Notes under the pieces: generated by a model
Seen by the model: the letters and a program-made list of their open reading frames with translations, nothing else
Databases searched by the model: none
What the model was told of the DNA's origin: nothing
Part shown: positions 17,132 to 25,674 of the stretch, in pieces
Layout of the letters: each line of letters starts with the position of its first letter
Position numbering within the stretch: position 1 is the first letter of the stretch
Program-made: the position numbers and the translations under genes
NCBI GenBank assembly: GCA_964498065.1
Contig: CAZCFZ010000011.1
Coordinates: forward strand, 1-64,000
Source: FEN-1297 sp964498065
GTDB taxonomy: Bacteria; Bacteroidota; Ignavibacteria; Ignavibacteriales; Ignavibacteriaceae
DNA length: 64,000 nucleotides
Direction of reading: 5' to 3'

Positions 17132-18493
17132 TTACGACACCATGTCTATTAACGTTTGTAGCATTTGATCTGCAACAGTAACTAGTTTTGCTGAAGCAGC
17201 ATATGATTTTTGATATTGAATTACGTTTGTCATTTCCTCATCAACAGATACTCCGGAATAAGAAGCCTGCTGCTGTTGCAGCTGCTGCGATACAAGATTA
17301 TAGGAACTGGCCGTATCCGTGGCGCTTTTTACATCCGTACCAATTTTACTTACAAGTGAAGAATAATTATCCAGAAGCGTAGTGCCGTCGGATTGTTTTT
17401 GAGTACTTAGCCCGGCTATGTTTAACGCAATATCCCCGTTCCCGGATGTACCGTCCGAAGAAGCTGCTATTTTATTGGGATCATTAAGAATAGCATCGTT
17501 AATTTTTAATGTTCCGGTGGTATAGCTGTCGAAAAAGTTTATACCTGTTTGCGGCGGATTATCTAAAGTATAACCGCTTGATTGCTGACTGTTTACAGAC
17601 TTCATTAAATTATTAACAAATGTATCCAGACTGTTTTCATAAGAAGGAATTGTATTGTTATAAACATTAGTATCTGCATATAATTGGCCGCCGGTAAGAT
17701 TTAAACTTGCGGCACCGTCTTTAGTAGTAACAACCATTTTACCGTTTTGCATGGCGGTTTTAAATTGCACTGCTGTTACTTTATCTGCTGCAAAAGTTCC
17801 TCCGATGGAGATGTTGGCCATATTTTGAGAATCATAATTAACATTTATATTCACCATGTTGCTTAAATCATTAATTACTTTATCTCTTGTATCCAGAAGA
17901 TCATTTGGAGATTGGCCGGCATTTTGCAAATTAAATATTTGTGCGTTTAACGTCTGTATCTGCGTTAAATCGCTGTTAATGGAATTAACATCCGAAGAAA
18001 TTTGATTTTTAAGATCAGTTTGGATAGAGTCCATTCCTTGTCTTACTGTTTGTATCTGATCGCTTAAAGATTGTGCCGCCTGGACAACATTTTGCCTTAA
18101 AGCAACCGAATTAGGTGTTACCGAAAGCTGCTGCCATGCATTAAAAAATGCTGTTGTTAGACTTGAAATTCCCTGATCGGAAGGCTCATTAAGTAAATTT
18201 TGCACCTGGCCTAACATTACACTGCTTTCATTAGAGCTTGAATATTTTGAATTATTTACTCTAATCTGCTGATCTGTTAAAGCATTATGTACTCTGCTTA
18301 TATCCTCCAGCTTCACGCCGGTACCCCAAAGAAAACCGCCGTACTGCTGCGGAGTTTCCGTACCAAGTACAACCCTTTGCCTGGAATAATCCGGGTTACC
18401 TGCATTGGAAATATTTTGAGCCGTTACATCCAACGCTCCTTGATAAACCGACAAACTTCTTGTAGCAATATCAAAAACATTACTCAATCCCAT
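17132..18493 (-). CDS. flgK: Flagellar hook-associated protein FlgK
   Basis: First hook-filament junction protein, 453 aa. The N-terminal rod/hook signature LSVYQGALDVTAQNISNAGNPDYSRQ and the C-terminal VDEEMTNVIQYQKSYAASAKLVTVADQML are diagnostic. It is shorter than E. coli FlgK (547 aa), with a compact variable centre. It follows flgN by one base and precedes flgL, the usual order. Confidence 0.96.
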   Translation of the reverse strand: MGLSNVFDIATRSLSVYQGALDVTAQNISNAGNPDYSRQRVVLGTETPQQYGGFLWGTGVKLEDISRVHNALTDQQIRVNNSKYSSSNESSVMLGQVQNLLNEPSDQGISSLTTAFFNAWQQLSVTPNSVALRQNVVQAAQSLSDQIQTVRQGMDSIQTDLKNQISSDVNSINSDLTQIQTLNAQIFNLQNAGQSPNDLLDTRDKVINDLSNMVNINVNYDSQNMANISIGGTFAADKVTAVQFKTAMQNGKMVVTTKDGAASLNLTGGQLYADTNVYNNTIPSYENSLDTFVNNLMKSVNSQQSSGYTLDNPPQTGINFFDSYTTGTLKINDAILNDPNKIAASSDGTSGNGDIALNIAGLSTQKQSDGTTLLDNYSSLVSKIGTDVKSATDTASSYNLVSQQLQQQQASYSGVSVDEEMTNVIQYQKSYAASAKLVTVADQMLQTLIDMVS

Positions 18494-18494
18494 T

Positions 18495-18947
18495 TCAATA
18501 TCTCCTATCTACCAGGACATTTTTTTTCGTTGAAACTAATTCAGATATAAACTCTTTTATAAATTCCCTAGCCTGATTTATTAAGGCTTTATTTTGATCG
18601 TTTACTTTGATGATTTCCAAAATCAATTTCTTCATTGAAGATTGTATCTTAACTAATTCTTTTGTATTAAATAATTTCAACCTGTCCGCCTCGGCTATAA
18701 AATCCGAAAGTTTATTTGAACTTATATTGAGAGAATATTTTGCGGAAATCTGCTGTGTAATATCCTGTCTAAGGGTTTCACAATTCCCGATGTTAAACAA
18801 TATAATCCCTATGTTTTTAAGAGAATCCTCAATTCCTTTATTATCCCCGTTTATTATTGCTTTTTGATGTTTTAATAAAGCATCCAAATATTCGTTAAGA
18901 ATTTGGTGCTGTTCTTTAAGGCATCTAAATAGATTGCTCAGTTCCAT
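18495..18947 (-). CDS. flgN: FlgN-type export chaperone for FlgK/FlgL
   Basis: A 150-aa, almost wholly alpha-helical cytoplasmic protein (EQHQILNEYLDALLKHQKAI at the start) ending in a basic tail. Size, helicity and its place directly before flgK fit FlgN, which holds the hook-associated proteins for export. The start ATG 18947 lies inside the end of the flgJ-like gene (23-nt overlap). Sequence identity to known FlgN is weak by eye, so position carries much of the call. Confidence 0.8.
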   Translation of the reverse strand: MELSNLFRCLKEQHQILNEYLDALLKHQKAIINGDNKGIEDSLKNIGIILFNIGNCETLRQDITQQISAKYSLNISSNKLSDFIAEADRLKLFNTKELVKIQSSMKKLILEIIKVNDQNKALINQAREFIKEFISELVSTKKNVLVDRRY

Positions 18948-19872
18948 TATTGTCTCCGTTTAAATGGTTTAAATAGCCAACAACTCGTTTAACATAATTC
19001 TTTGTCTCTTCAAACGGCGGAATTCCGCCGTATTTATCAACATTTCCGGGACCAGCATTATACGATGCTAAAGCAAGATTTAAATTCCCATTATATTTTC
19101 GAAGCATTTCAGCTAAATATTTAGTCCCTCCGTAAATATTTTGCTTTGGATCCCAAATATTTTTCACACCCATATCATTCGCAGTTGAATCAATTAACTG
19201 CATCAATCCTTTTGCTTTAGCACCTGATACAGCCTTTTCTTTTGCGGCTGATTCGGTAAGAATTACAGATTTTATGACATTTTTGTCAACTCCATAAAGA
19301 TTAGATGCGTTATTTATGATATTTTGATATTGACTTAGTCTTTCCAATGCCTTTTTACTGGGAGAAATTGAAGGTAAAACTTTTGAATTTATCTGATTTT
19401 CAGTTTTTTTTTCTTGATTCAACGGAGTTGATTCGGCAGGTTTAATACTCTGTTTAGTATTATCTGTTTCTATTTTTTTTACAGTATCTGCTGATTTTTC
19501 AATTGAAGCATTATTAATAAGTTTATTTAAAGGTTCGTTTTTTATTTCATTAATACTTGCATTCATATCTTCCCCGGTAATTTTCTTATAAAGTATATCA
19601 GCTATACCAAGGCTTTTTCTTTGGGAAATAAATGAAGCAATTTGATTTTGAAAAAGCATATCGAAATCATCGCCGCCGTAACTGCTGCTTCCAAACATAC
19701 CGTCGGTAGTTTTGGTCATGCTTTTCAGCATCATCGAAGTTAAAAGACTTTCAAATTCTTTTGCAGCATTTGCAATTTTTTCTTTCTGGGCATCCGAATA
19801 ACGGCTTGTTATATCTTGTGTGCCGGATATTTGTTTAAACGGATTATCTACTTTTAATTGCAAATTGTTCAT
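18925..19872 (-). CDS. flgJ: FlgJ-type rod protein fused to a lytic transglycosylase domain
   Basis: Residues about 25-100 are the FlgJ rod-binding domain (AAKEFESLLTSMMLKSM, FQNQIASFIS). A Lys/Asn/Ser linker (about 115-175) follows. Residues about 185-305 are a SLT-type lytic transglycosylase: catalytic E207 in VILTESAAKEKAVSG, then AKGLMQLIDSTA and ALASYNAGPGNVDKYGG. E. coli FlgJ instead carries a glucosaminidase domain, so this fusion uses a different way to open peptidoglycan for the rod. No signal peptide is seen, in keeping with export through the flagellar apparatus. It lies between flgI and flgN. Confidence 0.92.
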   Translation of the reverse strand: MNNLQLKVDNPFKQISGTQDITSRYSDAQKEKIANAAKEFESLLTSMMLKSMTKTTDGMFGSSSYGGDDFDMLFQNQIASFISQRKSLGIADILYKKITGEDMNASINEIKNEPLNKLINNASIEKSADTVKKIETDNTKQSIKPAESTPLNQEKKTENQINSKVLPSISPSKKALERLSQYQNIINNASNLYGVDKNVIKSVILTESAAKEKAVSGAKAKGLMQLIDSTANDMGVKNIWDPKQNIYGGTKYLAEMLRKYNGNLNLALASYNAGPGNVDKYGGIPPFEETKNYVKRVVGYLNHLNGDNNGTEQSI

Positions 19873-19890
19873 TAAAATCCAATTATTTTA

Positions 19891-20979
19891 TTAAATTATT
19901 ACAAGCTCTCCGATAAGTGCACCAGCCTTTTTAAGTGCCTGAAAAATTGAAATAATATCTCGCGGAGATACTTTTAACGAATTCAAAGCTGCCGCAACTT
20001 GCTGGACGGTAGAAGCTCCCTGTATGGCAATGGTGTTTGTAGAATCTTGAGTAACATAAGGTATAAGATTATTAAACACCTGGGTAGTGCCGTTTGAAAA
20101 CGGAGCGGGCTGTGAAATTATCGGGTATGATCTTATTGTTATATTTAAATTCCCATGAGTAATAGATGCCGGTAATATTTTTACATTGCTTCCCGCAACT
20201 ACCGTACCGGTCTTTTCATCCAAAACAACTTTTGCAACCTCATCTTTTTGTACGGTTATACTTTCAAGCTCAGCAAGAAAAGAAACCAGGTTACTTTGAT
20301 TATCAGCAGGTACGTTTACTTTCACTTCAGCACCGTCTTCGGCAAGAGCAATTTTATTTCCGAATTTAGTATTAATAGCATTTGCAATATTATTTGAAGT
20401 AGTTAAGTCCGGAGCTCTTAAGTAAACATTTATTACTTTATCAGGCAAAGGATTCTTTTCAAGGGGAAGCTGGAGGATACCTCCCATTGGAACGCGTCCA
20501 GCCAGTGCTTGGTTCCTTGCAATTCTATTTCCTGTGGGAGTTTGGATATTATAACCGCCTACCGATAGAGGACCTTGTGCATAACCGTAAACTTTCCCGT
20601 TCATCCCTGATAAGGGAGTCATTAATAATGTACCGCCCTGCAGGCTTGAAGCATCTCCCATTGAAGAAACCGTAACATCAAATTTTGCACCCGGTTTAAG
20701 GAACGAATTTAATGTGGCAGTAACCATTACAGCAGCAACATTACGAGTAATGAGGTTATTCTGAGATACTGTTATGCCGAATCTTTTCAACATGCTTGTA
20801 ACTGATTGTATTGTAAAAGTCGAGCGTTGTGTATCGCCGCTGCCTGCAAGGCCGACAACAAGCCCATATCCGATTATTTGCTCGGAACTCTCACCGGTAA
20901 TATAGGCTATGTCCTTAATTCTTTGTCCATAGATTGAGGTAATACCTAAAAGCAAAAAAACAAAAACAATTTTTTTCAT
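19891..20979 (-). CDS. flgI: Flagellar P-ring protein FlgI
   Basis: A 362-aa periplasmic ring protein around the rod. A cleavable signal peptide (MKKIVFVFLLLGITSIYGQ) leads into RIKDIAYITGESSEQIIGYGLVVGLAGSGD, the FlgI hallmark. NLITRNVAAVMVTATL and the C-terminal ALKKAGALIGELVII are also typical. It lies between flgH and flgJ. Confidence 0.97.
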   Translation of the reverse strand: MKKIVFVFLLLGITSIYGQRIKDIAYITGESSEQIIGYGLVVGLAGSGDTQRSTFTIQSVTSMLKRFGITVSQNNLITRNVAAVMVTATLNSFLKPGAKFDVTVSSMGDASSLQGGTLLMTPLSGMNGKVYGYAQGPLSVGGYNIQTPTGNRIARNQALAGRVPMGGILQLPLEKNPLPDKVINVYLRAPDLTTSNNIANAINTKFGNKIALAEDGAEVKVNVPADNQSNLVSFLAELESITVQKDEVAKVVLDEKTGTVVAGSNVKILPASITHGNLNITIRSYPIISQPAPFSNGTTQVFNNLIPYVTQDSTNTIAIQGASTVQQVAAALNSLKVSPRDIISIFQALKKAGALIGELVII

Positions 20980-20992
20980 TTTAATTTTGACC

Positions 20993-21565
20993 TTAAAAAA
21001 TCCAATGTAAAAATTTTGTTAACCAGCCGGGTGATTGAGCACTATTAATTGATCCGTTACCGGTAAAAACAATCTGCGCTTCGGCAATATTGTAAGATAA
21101 AACGGAATTGTCGGCAGAAATGTCGGCAGGACGGACAATCCCTTTAATAAAAATTGTCTGTTCTTCACCGTTTATGGTAATTTTTCTTCTTCCTTCAATC
21201 AAAAGATTTCCGTTTGCCAGTACGGAATCAACTGTTGCACTAATTTTTGTATTCACCGATCCCTGGCTTGATGTAGAACCGGAACCTTTAAAATCATTTG
21301 TGGTCCCTAGATTTAAATCTGCACTTGGAAGTGTTTTTGTCCCCATATCGCCTTTGCCCGACAACCCCAGTGTACTTGCTCTACCGGTAGTTGTTTGTGC
21401 ATTATTTGATGCCTGTGAAGATTCAACTACAAGAATTGTAATTGCATCCCCAACCTGGCTTGCCTTCTGATCGGAGAAAAGTGAAGAGAAAGCATTCTGC
21501 CTCATATTTTGCGCTAATAAGCTCGAGGAAAAAACAAACAGCATTGAAATAATTATTTTTTTCAT
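20993..21565 (-). CDS. flgH: Flagellar L-ring protein FlgH, without lipobox
   Basis: Outer-membrane ring protein. FlgH signatures are GDAITILVVESSQASNNA, the repeat-rich Gly/Ser/Thr centre, and LLIEGRRKITINGEEQTIFIKGIVRP near the C-terminus. I use ATG 21565 (MKKIIISMLF) rather than the in-frame TTG 21577, because GAG lies 9 nt upstream and it begins a clean signal peptide. The signal ends SSSLLAQN, a signal peptidase I pattern, and the protein contains no cysteine at all. FlgH is normally a lipoprotein, so anchoring must differ here. It lies between flgA and flgI. Confidence 0.94.
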   Translation of the reverse strand: MKKIIISMLFVFSSSLLAQNMRQNAFSSLFSDQKASQVGDAITILVVESSQASNNAQTTTGRASTLGLSGKGDMGTKTLPSADLNLGTTNDFKGSGSTSSQGSVNTKISATVDSVLANGNLLIEGRRKITINGEEQTIFIKGIVRPADISADNSVLSYNIAEAQIVFTGNGSINSAQSPGWLTKFLHWIF

Positions 21566-21569
21566 GTTA

Positions 21570-22220
21570 TTACTCAATTATAATTACGTTTTTCGAATCA
21601 ATGATTTTAGCTTTAAAAAGTTTTTTGTCTTTAGTTATAACCGAAATTATTTGATTGGTTACGCCTTCCTGTCTTGCAAATACTACTGTTGAAACTATTA
21701 CATTACCGTTAATGTACCTGGCATAAAGTTCGTCTCCGACTTTAACAACAGGGATTTTTTCCGTCATCTGGTCAACTAAAATATTTCCGGATTTAATAAA
21801 TATTTTGCTTCGCAAACAGCTAATATCCTTAAGCGAATATACAGGCGTACCTTTTATTTGAGTTATATCTTCTTTTTTAAAAATAAAATCGTTCTCATTT
21901 AAATCTGTTTTTTGCGATATATTTTTTACTGCTACAAGAACATTCTTATAAAGTTTTAATTTTACGGATAAAATAGATCTAAACTCCCTGCCGCTTTTAT
22001 CAACTACCTGAACAGGTATATAAATCATATTACCGCTTAAATTGAATTCATTTGGTTTTAATAACTCAATTTTTTTATAAGTTGAGGGTAGCTGCAGAAT
22101 TTCATACTTGTAATCCTGATATCCGGAAAGATTCTTCTTCAAATAATTTTCAATTTGTCCTTTAAAGGAATTATTTGAATTAATAACCAACGACAATATG
22201 AATAATATTATCATACTCAT
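21570..22220 (-). CDS. flgA: P-ring assembly chaperone FlgA
   Basis: A 216-aa periplasmic chaperone for FlgI. The short hydrophobic N-terminus acts as signal peptide. The C-terminal SAF-like and FlgA region shows VAVKNISQKTDLNENDFIFKK, IKSGNILVDQMTEKIPVVKVGDEL and RQEGVTNQIISV, close to the family consensus. It is placed between flgG and flgH as in many polar flagellar systems. Confidence 0.9.
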   Translation of the reverse strand: MSMIILFILSLVINSNNSFKGQIENYLKKNLSGYQDYKYEILQLPSTYKKIELLKPNEFNLSGNMIYIPVQVVDKSGREFRSILSVKLKLYKNVLVAVKNISQKTDLNENDFIFKKEDITQIKGTPVYSLKDISCLRSKIFIKSGNILVDQMTEKIPVVKVGDELYARYINGNVIVSTVVFARQEGVTNQIISVITKDKKLFKAKIIDSKNVIIIE

Positions 22221-23021
22221 TTAAGAAGTCTTCAAGTTATTTGCCATTTGCATCATATTTTCAACTGTTTGTACGGTTTTCGAATTTATTTCGTACGCTC
22301 TTTGTGCCGCTATCATTGCAATCATTTCCTGAACTATATCAACATTAGAAGATTCCAGATAGCCCTGATTTATTTCGCCAAAACCATCCTGCCCGGGAGT
22401 GCCGATTATAGGTGTTCCCGAAGCATCGGTTTGTGCATAAAGATTATCGCCCAAAGATTTTAATCCGCCTGGATTCATAAATCTAGCAAGTTGAATGTTG
22501 CCTAATACATAAGAACTCCCGCCCACTTGATTAACTGTTACTGTTCCGTCTTTAGCTATAGAAACACTCAATGCATTTGAATCTAAGGTAAGACCGGGAT
22601 CTAAGATATAACCGCTGGAGGTAACAAGTCTGCCGTCGGCATCAACTTTGAAGGAACCGTCGCGCGTATAAGCATAAGTTCCGTCGCTTTTCTTTATCTG
22701 GAAAAATCCGTCGCCTTGAATAGCACAGTCAAGCTGATTATTAGTTGCGGTTAAGTCACCCTGAGTAAAAATCTTTTCTGTTGAAGTCGGTTGTACACCG
22801 TTTCCGATCTGGAGCGTATCTGTTGTAGCTCCGCTTACACCGGTAGCGGAAGAATCAACAGGGCTTACGTTTACCTGCTGATACATTAGATCTTGAAACT
22901 CCGCTCTGTTCTTTTTATATCCCGTAGTATTGATGTTTGCAATATTATTTGATATAACTTCAATATTTAGTTCCTGAGCATACATGCCTGATGCTGCGGT
23001 TCTAAGAGCTCTTGTTGGCAT
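22221..23021 (-). CDS. flgG: Flagellar distal rod protein FlgG
   Basis: A 266-aa rod protein with the N-terminal motif MPTRALRTAASGMYAQELNIEVISNNIANINTTGY split over the first 35 residues, NRAEFQDLMYQ, the beta core VQPTSTEKIFTQGDL and C-terminal VQEMIAMIAAQRAYEINSKT. The length is that of FlgG (260-262 in most species). It follows flgF by 14 nt. Confidence 0.97.
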   Translation of the reverse strand: MPTRALRTAASGMYAQELNIEVISNNIANINTTGYKKNRAEFQDLMYQQVNVSPVDSSATGVSGATTDTLQIGNGVQPTSTEKIFTQGDLTATNNQLDCAIQGDGFFQIKKSDGTYAYTRDGSFKVDADGRLVTSSGYILDPGLTLDSNALSVSIAKDGTVTVNQVGGSSYVLGNIQLARFMNPGGLKSLGDNLYAQTDASGTPIIGTPGQDGFGEINQGYLESSNVDIVQEMIAMIAAQRAYEINSKTVQTVENMMQMANNLKTS

Positions 23022-23035
23022 AATCTTCTCCTTCC

Positions 23036-23743
23036 TTATACTTTACCAATTTGGTTTGCTTCGTCAAGCGATTTGTCCAAATAATTTATAATTCTATGTG
23101 CCGAGTCATATTCATTATTCAGCTGAATCATATTTTCCATTTCTTTAATAGGATTAACATTAGATTCTTCAAGATAGCCTTGTTTGACAGTATAATCACT
23201 TAGTGATGCAGCCTGATAACCTACGCCGTCCGCAGAAAAATTTACTCCCGTAGTTCTTGGCGCTTCCTGCGGATCATTCATTTTTGCAATAAGCAGATTA
23301 TCAATAATATTTCCCCCCATGCTTACTTCCCCGCTGGTTGAAATTGTAACGAATTTTTTTTGATCGGGTGATAGTTTATCCAGGTAAATTGCACCATTCG
23401 TACCCATAACCTTATTGCCGTTTTCATCTACAAGGTATCCTTCGTTTGAAATTTTAAAATTTCCGTCTCTTGTCAGTTCGGTACCATTATCTGTTTGAAC
23501 GACAAAATATCCGTTGCCGGAAATTGCCAAATCCAGGGGATTAGAAGTCTGCATAAGATTGCCTTGTTCAAAGTCCGTATTCTGCTGTAAAGCTACTTTT
23601 CCATACTGATTCATTACCATTGTAAAAGGCATCTCTTCTTTAAACCCGGTTGTATTTAAATTAGCAAGATTGTTGGCAACTACTTCAATATTTTTCATCC
23701 TTGCCTGCATTCCTCTGGCTGCCAAATAAATACCTTTGACCAT
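23036..23743 (-). CDS. flgF: Flagellar proximal rod protein FlgF
   Basis: A 235-aa rod protein starting MVKGIYLAARGMQARMKNIE with NLANLNTTGFKEEMPF, and ending EMENMIQLNNEYDSAHRIINYLDK. Length and position before flgG fit FlgF. The ATG is preceded by GAGGAA, which overlaps the end of a 54-aa gene ending two bases upstream. Confidence 0.93.
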   Translation of the reverse strand: MVKGIYLAARGMQARMKNIEVVANNLANLNTTGFKEEMPFTMVMNQYGKVALQQNTDFEQGNLMQTSNPLDLAISGNGYFVVQTDNGTELTRDGNFKISNEGYLVDENGNKVMGTNGAIYLDKLSPDQKKFVTISTSGEVSMGGNIIDNLLIAKMNDPQEAPRTTGVNFSADGVGYQAASLSDYTVKQGYLEESNVNPIKEMENMIQLNNEYDSAHRIINYLDKSLDEANQIGKV

Positions 23744-23745
23744 AA

Positions 23746-23910
23746 CTATTCCTCATTATTTAATTTATTTTTAAGAATAAATTCAATCACTTGCATAAAG
23801 ACAAAATTCAGCTTAAAAAACATGTCAACATAATCCTTGTAAAAATCCGTAACTTCAGTTATTGTCTCGTCCTCAGGCATAATAACTTCATATTTATTTT
23901 CCGTTGTCAT
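23746..23910 (-). CDS. Small conserved-position hypothetical protein, 54 aa
   Basis: An ATG at 23908-23910 opens 54 codons ending in TAG at 23746-23748. It begins 7 nt after the FliK-like stop and ends two bases before flgF, and its last codons contain flgF's GAGGAA. The protein is acidic at the start (MTTENKYEVIMPEDETITEV) and then forms an amphipathic Phe/Met-rich helix (DYVDMFFKLNFVFMQVIEF) with a basic tail. The tight fit in the operon supports a real gene. The ribosome site is weak. I recognise no family; an export chaperone-like or membrane-associated helix is possible. Confidence 0.6.
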   Translation of the reverse strand: MTTENKYEVIMPEDETITEVTDFYKDYVDMFFKLNFVFMQVIEFILKNKLNNEE

Positions 23911-23917
23911 CTGCTAT

Positions 23918-25039
23918 TTAGTTTATTCTATTAATAGAGTGAAAATCTTTGATCTTTGCATATCCGGCAGAGCTCTTTTCTGAAAGATTTACATTTACAT
24001 TTAATGATGTTTTTCTTACCAAATCTTTCTTTAACTTCTTTTGAACAACAAGATAATTTTGGTTTTGTTTATTAAGCGATACATTAATATTTATATTGTT
24101 GCCGGAATCGATCCCATCAATATGAGCAGGACCGGATAATTCACTTTTCAAATCATAAGAGCCGGTTAAAAATCTTGAACCGTTATCTTCCTTTTTACTC
24201 TGCAGATTATAAAATACCGGCTGATATTTTTCGTTATGCTTTAAGATAAAAAACTCCGGTGATTGGCCGACTTTCAGGAAAAACATTTTTTGATAGAGGT
24301 ATGAAAAAATATATGCAGCTAACTTTGATATTTCATTACGTTTGCTGCCTAAATTTTTCTTAGTCCAATTTAATAATTCATTTACCTCACATGTCGGCAT
24401 TTTTCCGCCTTCTTCATCCAAATTAAGGACGACAATATTTGCCAGATCATTAATTTCATCGGCGGTATGAGATTCCGAAATAAGTTTTATAAATGAAGAG
24501 AAAATTAGTTGAACCAATTGCTCTATTGGAATTTGAAAATACTGTATATTGTTTTCGTTTACTTTTGAATAGTTTACGGAATCGCTAAATAATTTTATTA
24601 AAAATTCCAAGTTTGATAAGGCGGCATTCTTTCCTTTTTTCTCAATTAAATCGATGAGGTTTTCAATGCTTGATTTAATAACAGGTTTCCCGATTTTCAA
24701 CAATATTTTTATTATTTCCAACGAGATATCAGTTATTTCTACATTAAGTTTATCCAGCAAATAAATCAGCGAATCGGAATCAAGTTCCGCATTATGTAAA
24801 TCATTCAGTTGAAGCTTTATCGGATTTAGATTTATTGCTTTTGCAAGCAAAATATCTCCCGGCAAAACCGTTACGGGTAAATTTGACTGGTATAACTTCC
24901 CGTTGACTAAAATTTTATACCAGTTGGAATTTCTTCCTAAAACTTCAATCCGGACAATGGAGTGCAGGCTGCTGCCGAAAATAAAGTCACCTTTTATGTG
25001 TTCCATGCCGCCGGAATATTGGGTCTGTAAATTATTCAT
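23918..25039 (-). CDS. FliK-like flagellar protein (second copy)
   Basis: About 373 aa from ATG 25039, which overlaps the preceding stop as TAATG; an in-frame TTG 15 nt upstream is less likely. Residues about 20-75 (IVRIEVLGRNSNWYKILVNG, VLPGDILLAKAINLNPIKLQL) match the N-terminal beta module seen in many FliK/hook-length-type proteins. A helical middle and a C-terminal region rich in Asn, Lys and Val repeats (NINVSLNKQNQNYLVVQKKL) follow. The canonical FliK with the clear C-terminal hook domain is at 41973-44324. This one may measure the rod or hook, or be a partner of FlgF/FlgG next door. The function is inferred. Confidence 0.6.
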   Translation of the reverse strand: MNNLQTQYSGGMEHIKGDFIFGSSLHSIVRIEVLGRNSNWYKILVNGKLYQSNLPVTVLPGDILLAKAINLNPIKLQLNDLHNAELDSDSLIYLLDKLNVEITDISLEIIKILLKIGKPVIKSSIENLIDLIEKKGKNAALSNLEFLIKLFSDSVNYSKVNENNIQYFQIPIEQLVQLIFSSFIKLISESHTADEINDLANIVVLNLDEEGGKMPTCEVNELLNWTKKNLGSKRNEISKLAAYIFSYLYQKMFFLKVGQSPEFFILKHNEKYQPVFYNLQSKKEDNGSRFLTGSYDLKSELSGPAHIDGIDSGNNININVSLNKQNQNYLVVQKKLKKDLVRKTSLNVNVNLSEKSSAGYAKIKDFHSINRIN

Positions 25040-25674
25040 TACTTTGTAAACCAAGTTTTGTTTAATTCATTTGATTTAATTTTTGCAGCAAGTAAAATTT
25101 CGCTTTGAGAAATATTTAATTCCTTTGCTGCTTTTAATAATCCTTCTTTTGATTGATTATATAAGGAAGGACTGTTCTTAAGTCTGCTACGTACACCGGA
25201 TAATTTATTATTATGCTTGACAAATATTTTTTCTTCTCTTAATAATTTTATATTGTTTTTTAATGCCTGTTTGGTTCTGAATAATTTACTGCTTTTCTTT
25301 CTTCTAATAACTATTACAAATGCCGCTATAATGGATGCAAATACAAGAATTTTAATTTTCATCCAGGTTGTGAATAAGGAATTAAAAAAATCCGGAAGTG
25401 TAATTAAACTATGTGAAATAGCTGCCGCTTTTTTAATTTTAACATTTTTAGTTTCTGCTGTCTTGGATTTTGATTGTTCGGCAATCATCTTCTTATGTGC
25501 CTGTTCAATTTGCGCGGCAACCATTTTTTTGATATTTATTCTCCCGGATTCTCCGTTCGAAGGAATAATTAATGAGCTATCATCAGCTTTAACTTTTTTC
25601 TTATAAGCCTTATTTTTGCCGTACATTACTAATGCGAGTAACATAATTAACAAAACAGATAGAACTAATTTCAT
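25039..25674 (-). CDS. Membrane protein of unknown function, 211 aa
   Basis: Two membrane segments are visible: residues about 2-18 (LVLSVLLIMLLALVMYG), which may be a signal anchor, and about 108-125 (KILVFASIIAAFVIVIRR). Between them is a Lys/Ala-rich region; the C-terminal third is a basic helical cytoplasmic tail ending SQSEILLAAKIKSNELNKTW. It overlaps the degenerate kinase gene by ATGA and the FliK-like gene by TAATG, so all three are probably made together. No family recognised. Confidence 0.7.
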   Translation of the reverse strand: MKLVLSVLLIMLLALVMYGKNKAYKKKVKADDSSLIIPSNGESGRINIKKMVAAQIEQAHKKMIAEQSKSKTAETKNVKIKKAAAISHSLITLPDFFNSLFTTWMKIKILVFASIIAAFVIVIRRKKSSKLFRTKQALKNNIKLLREEKIFVKHNNKLSGVRSRLKNSPSLYNQSKEGLLKAAKELNISQSEILLAAKIKSNELNKTWFTK

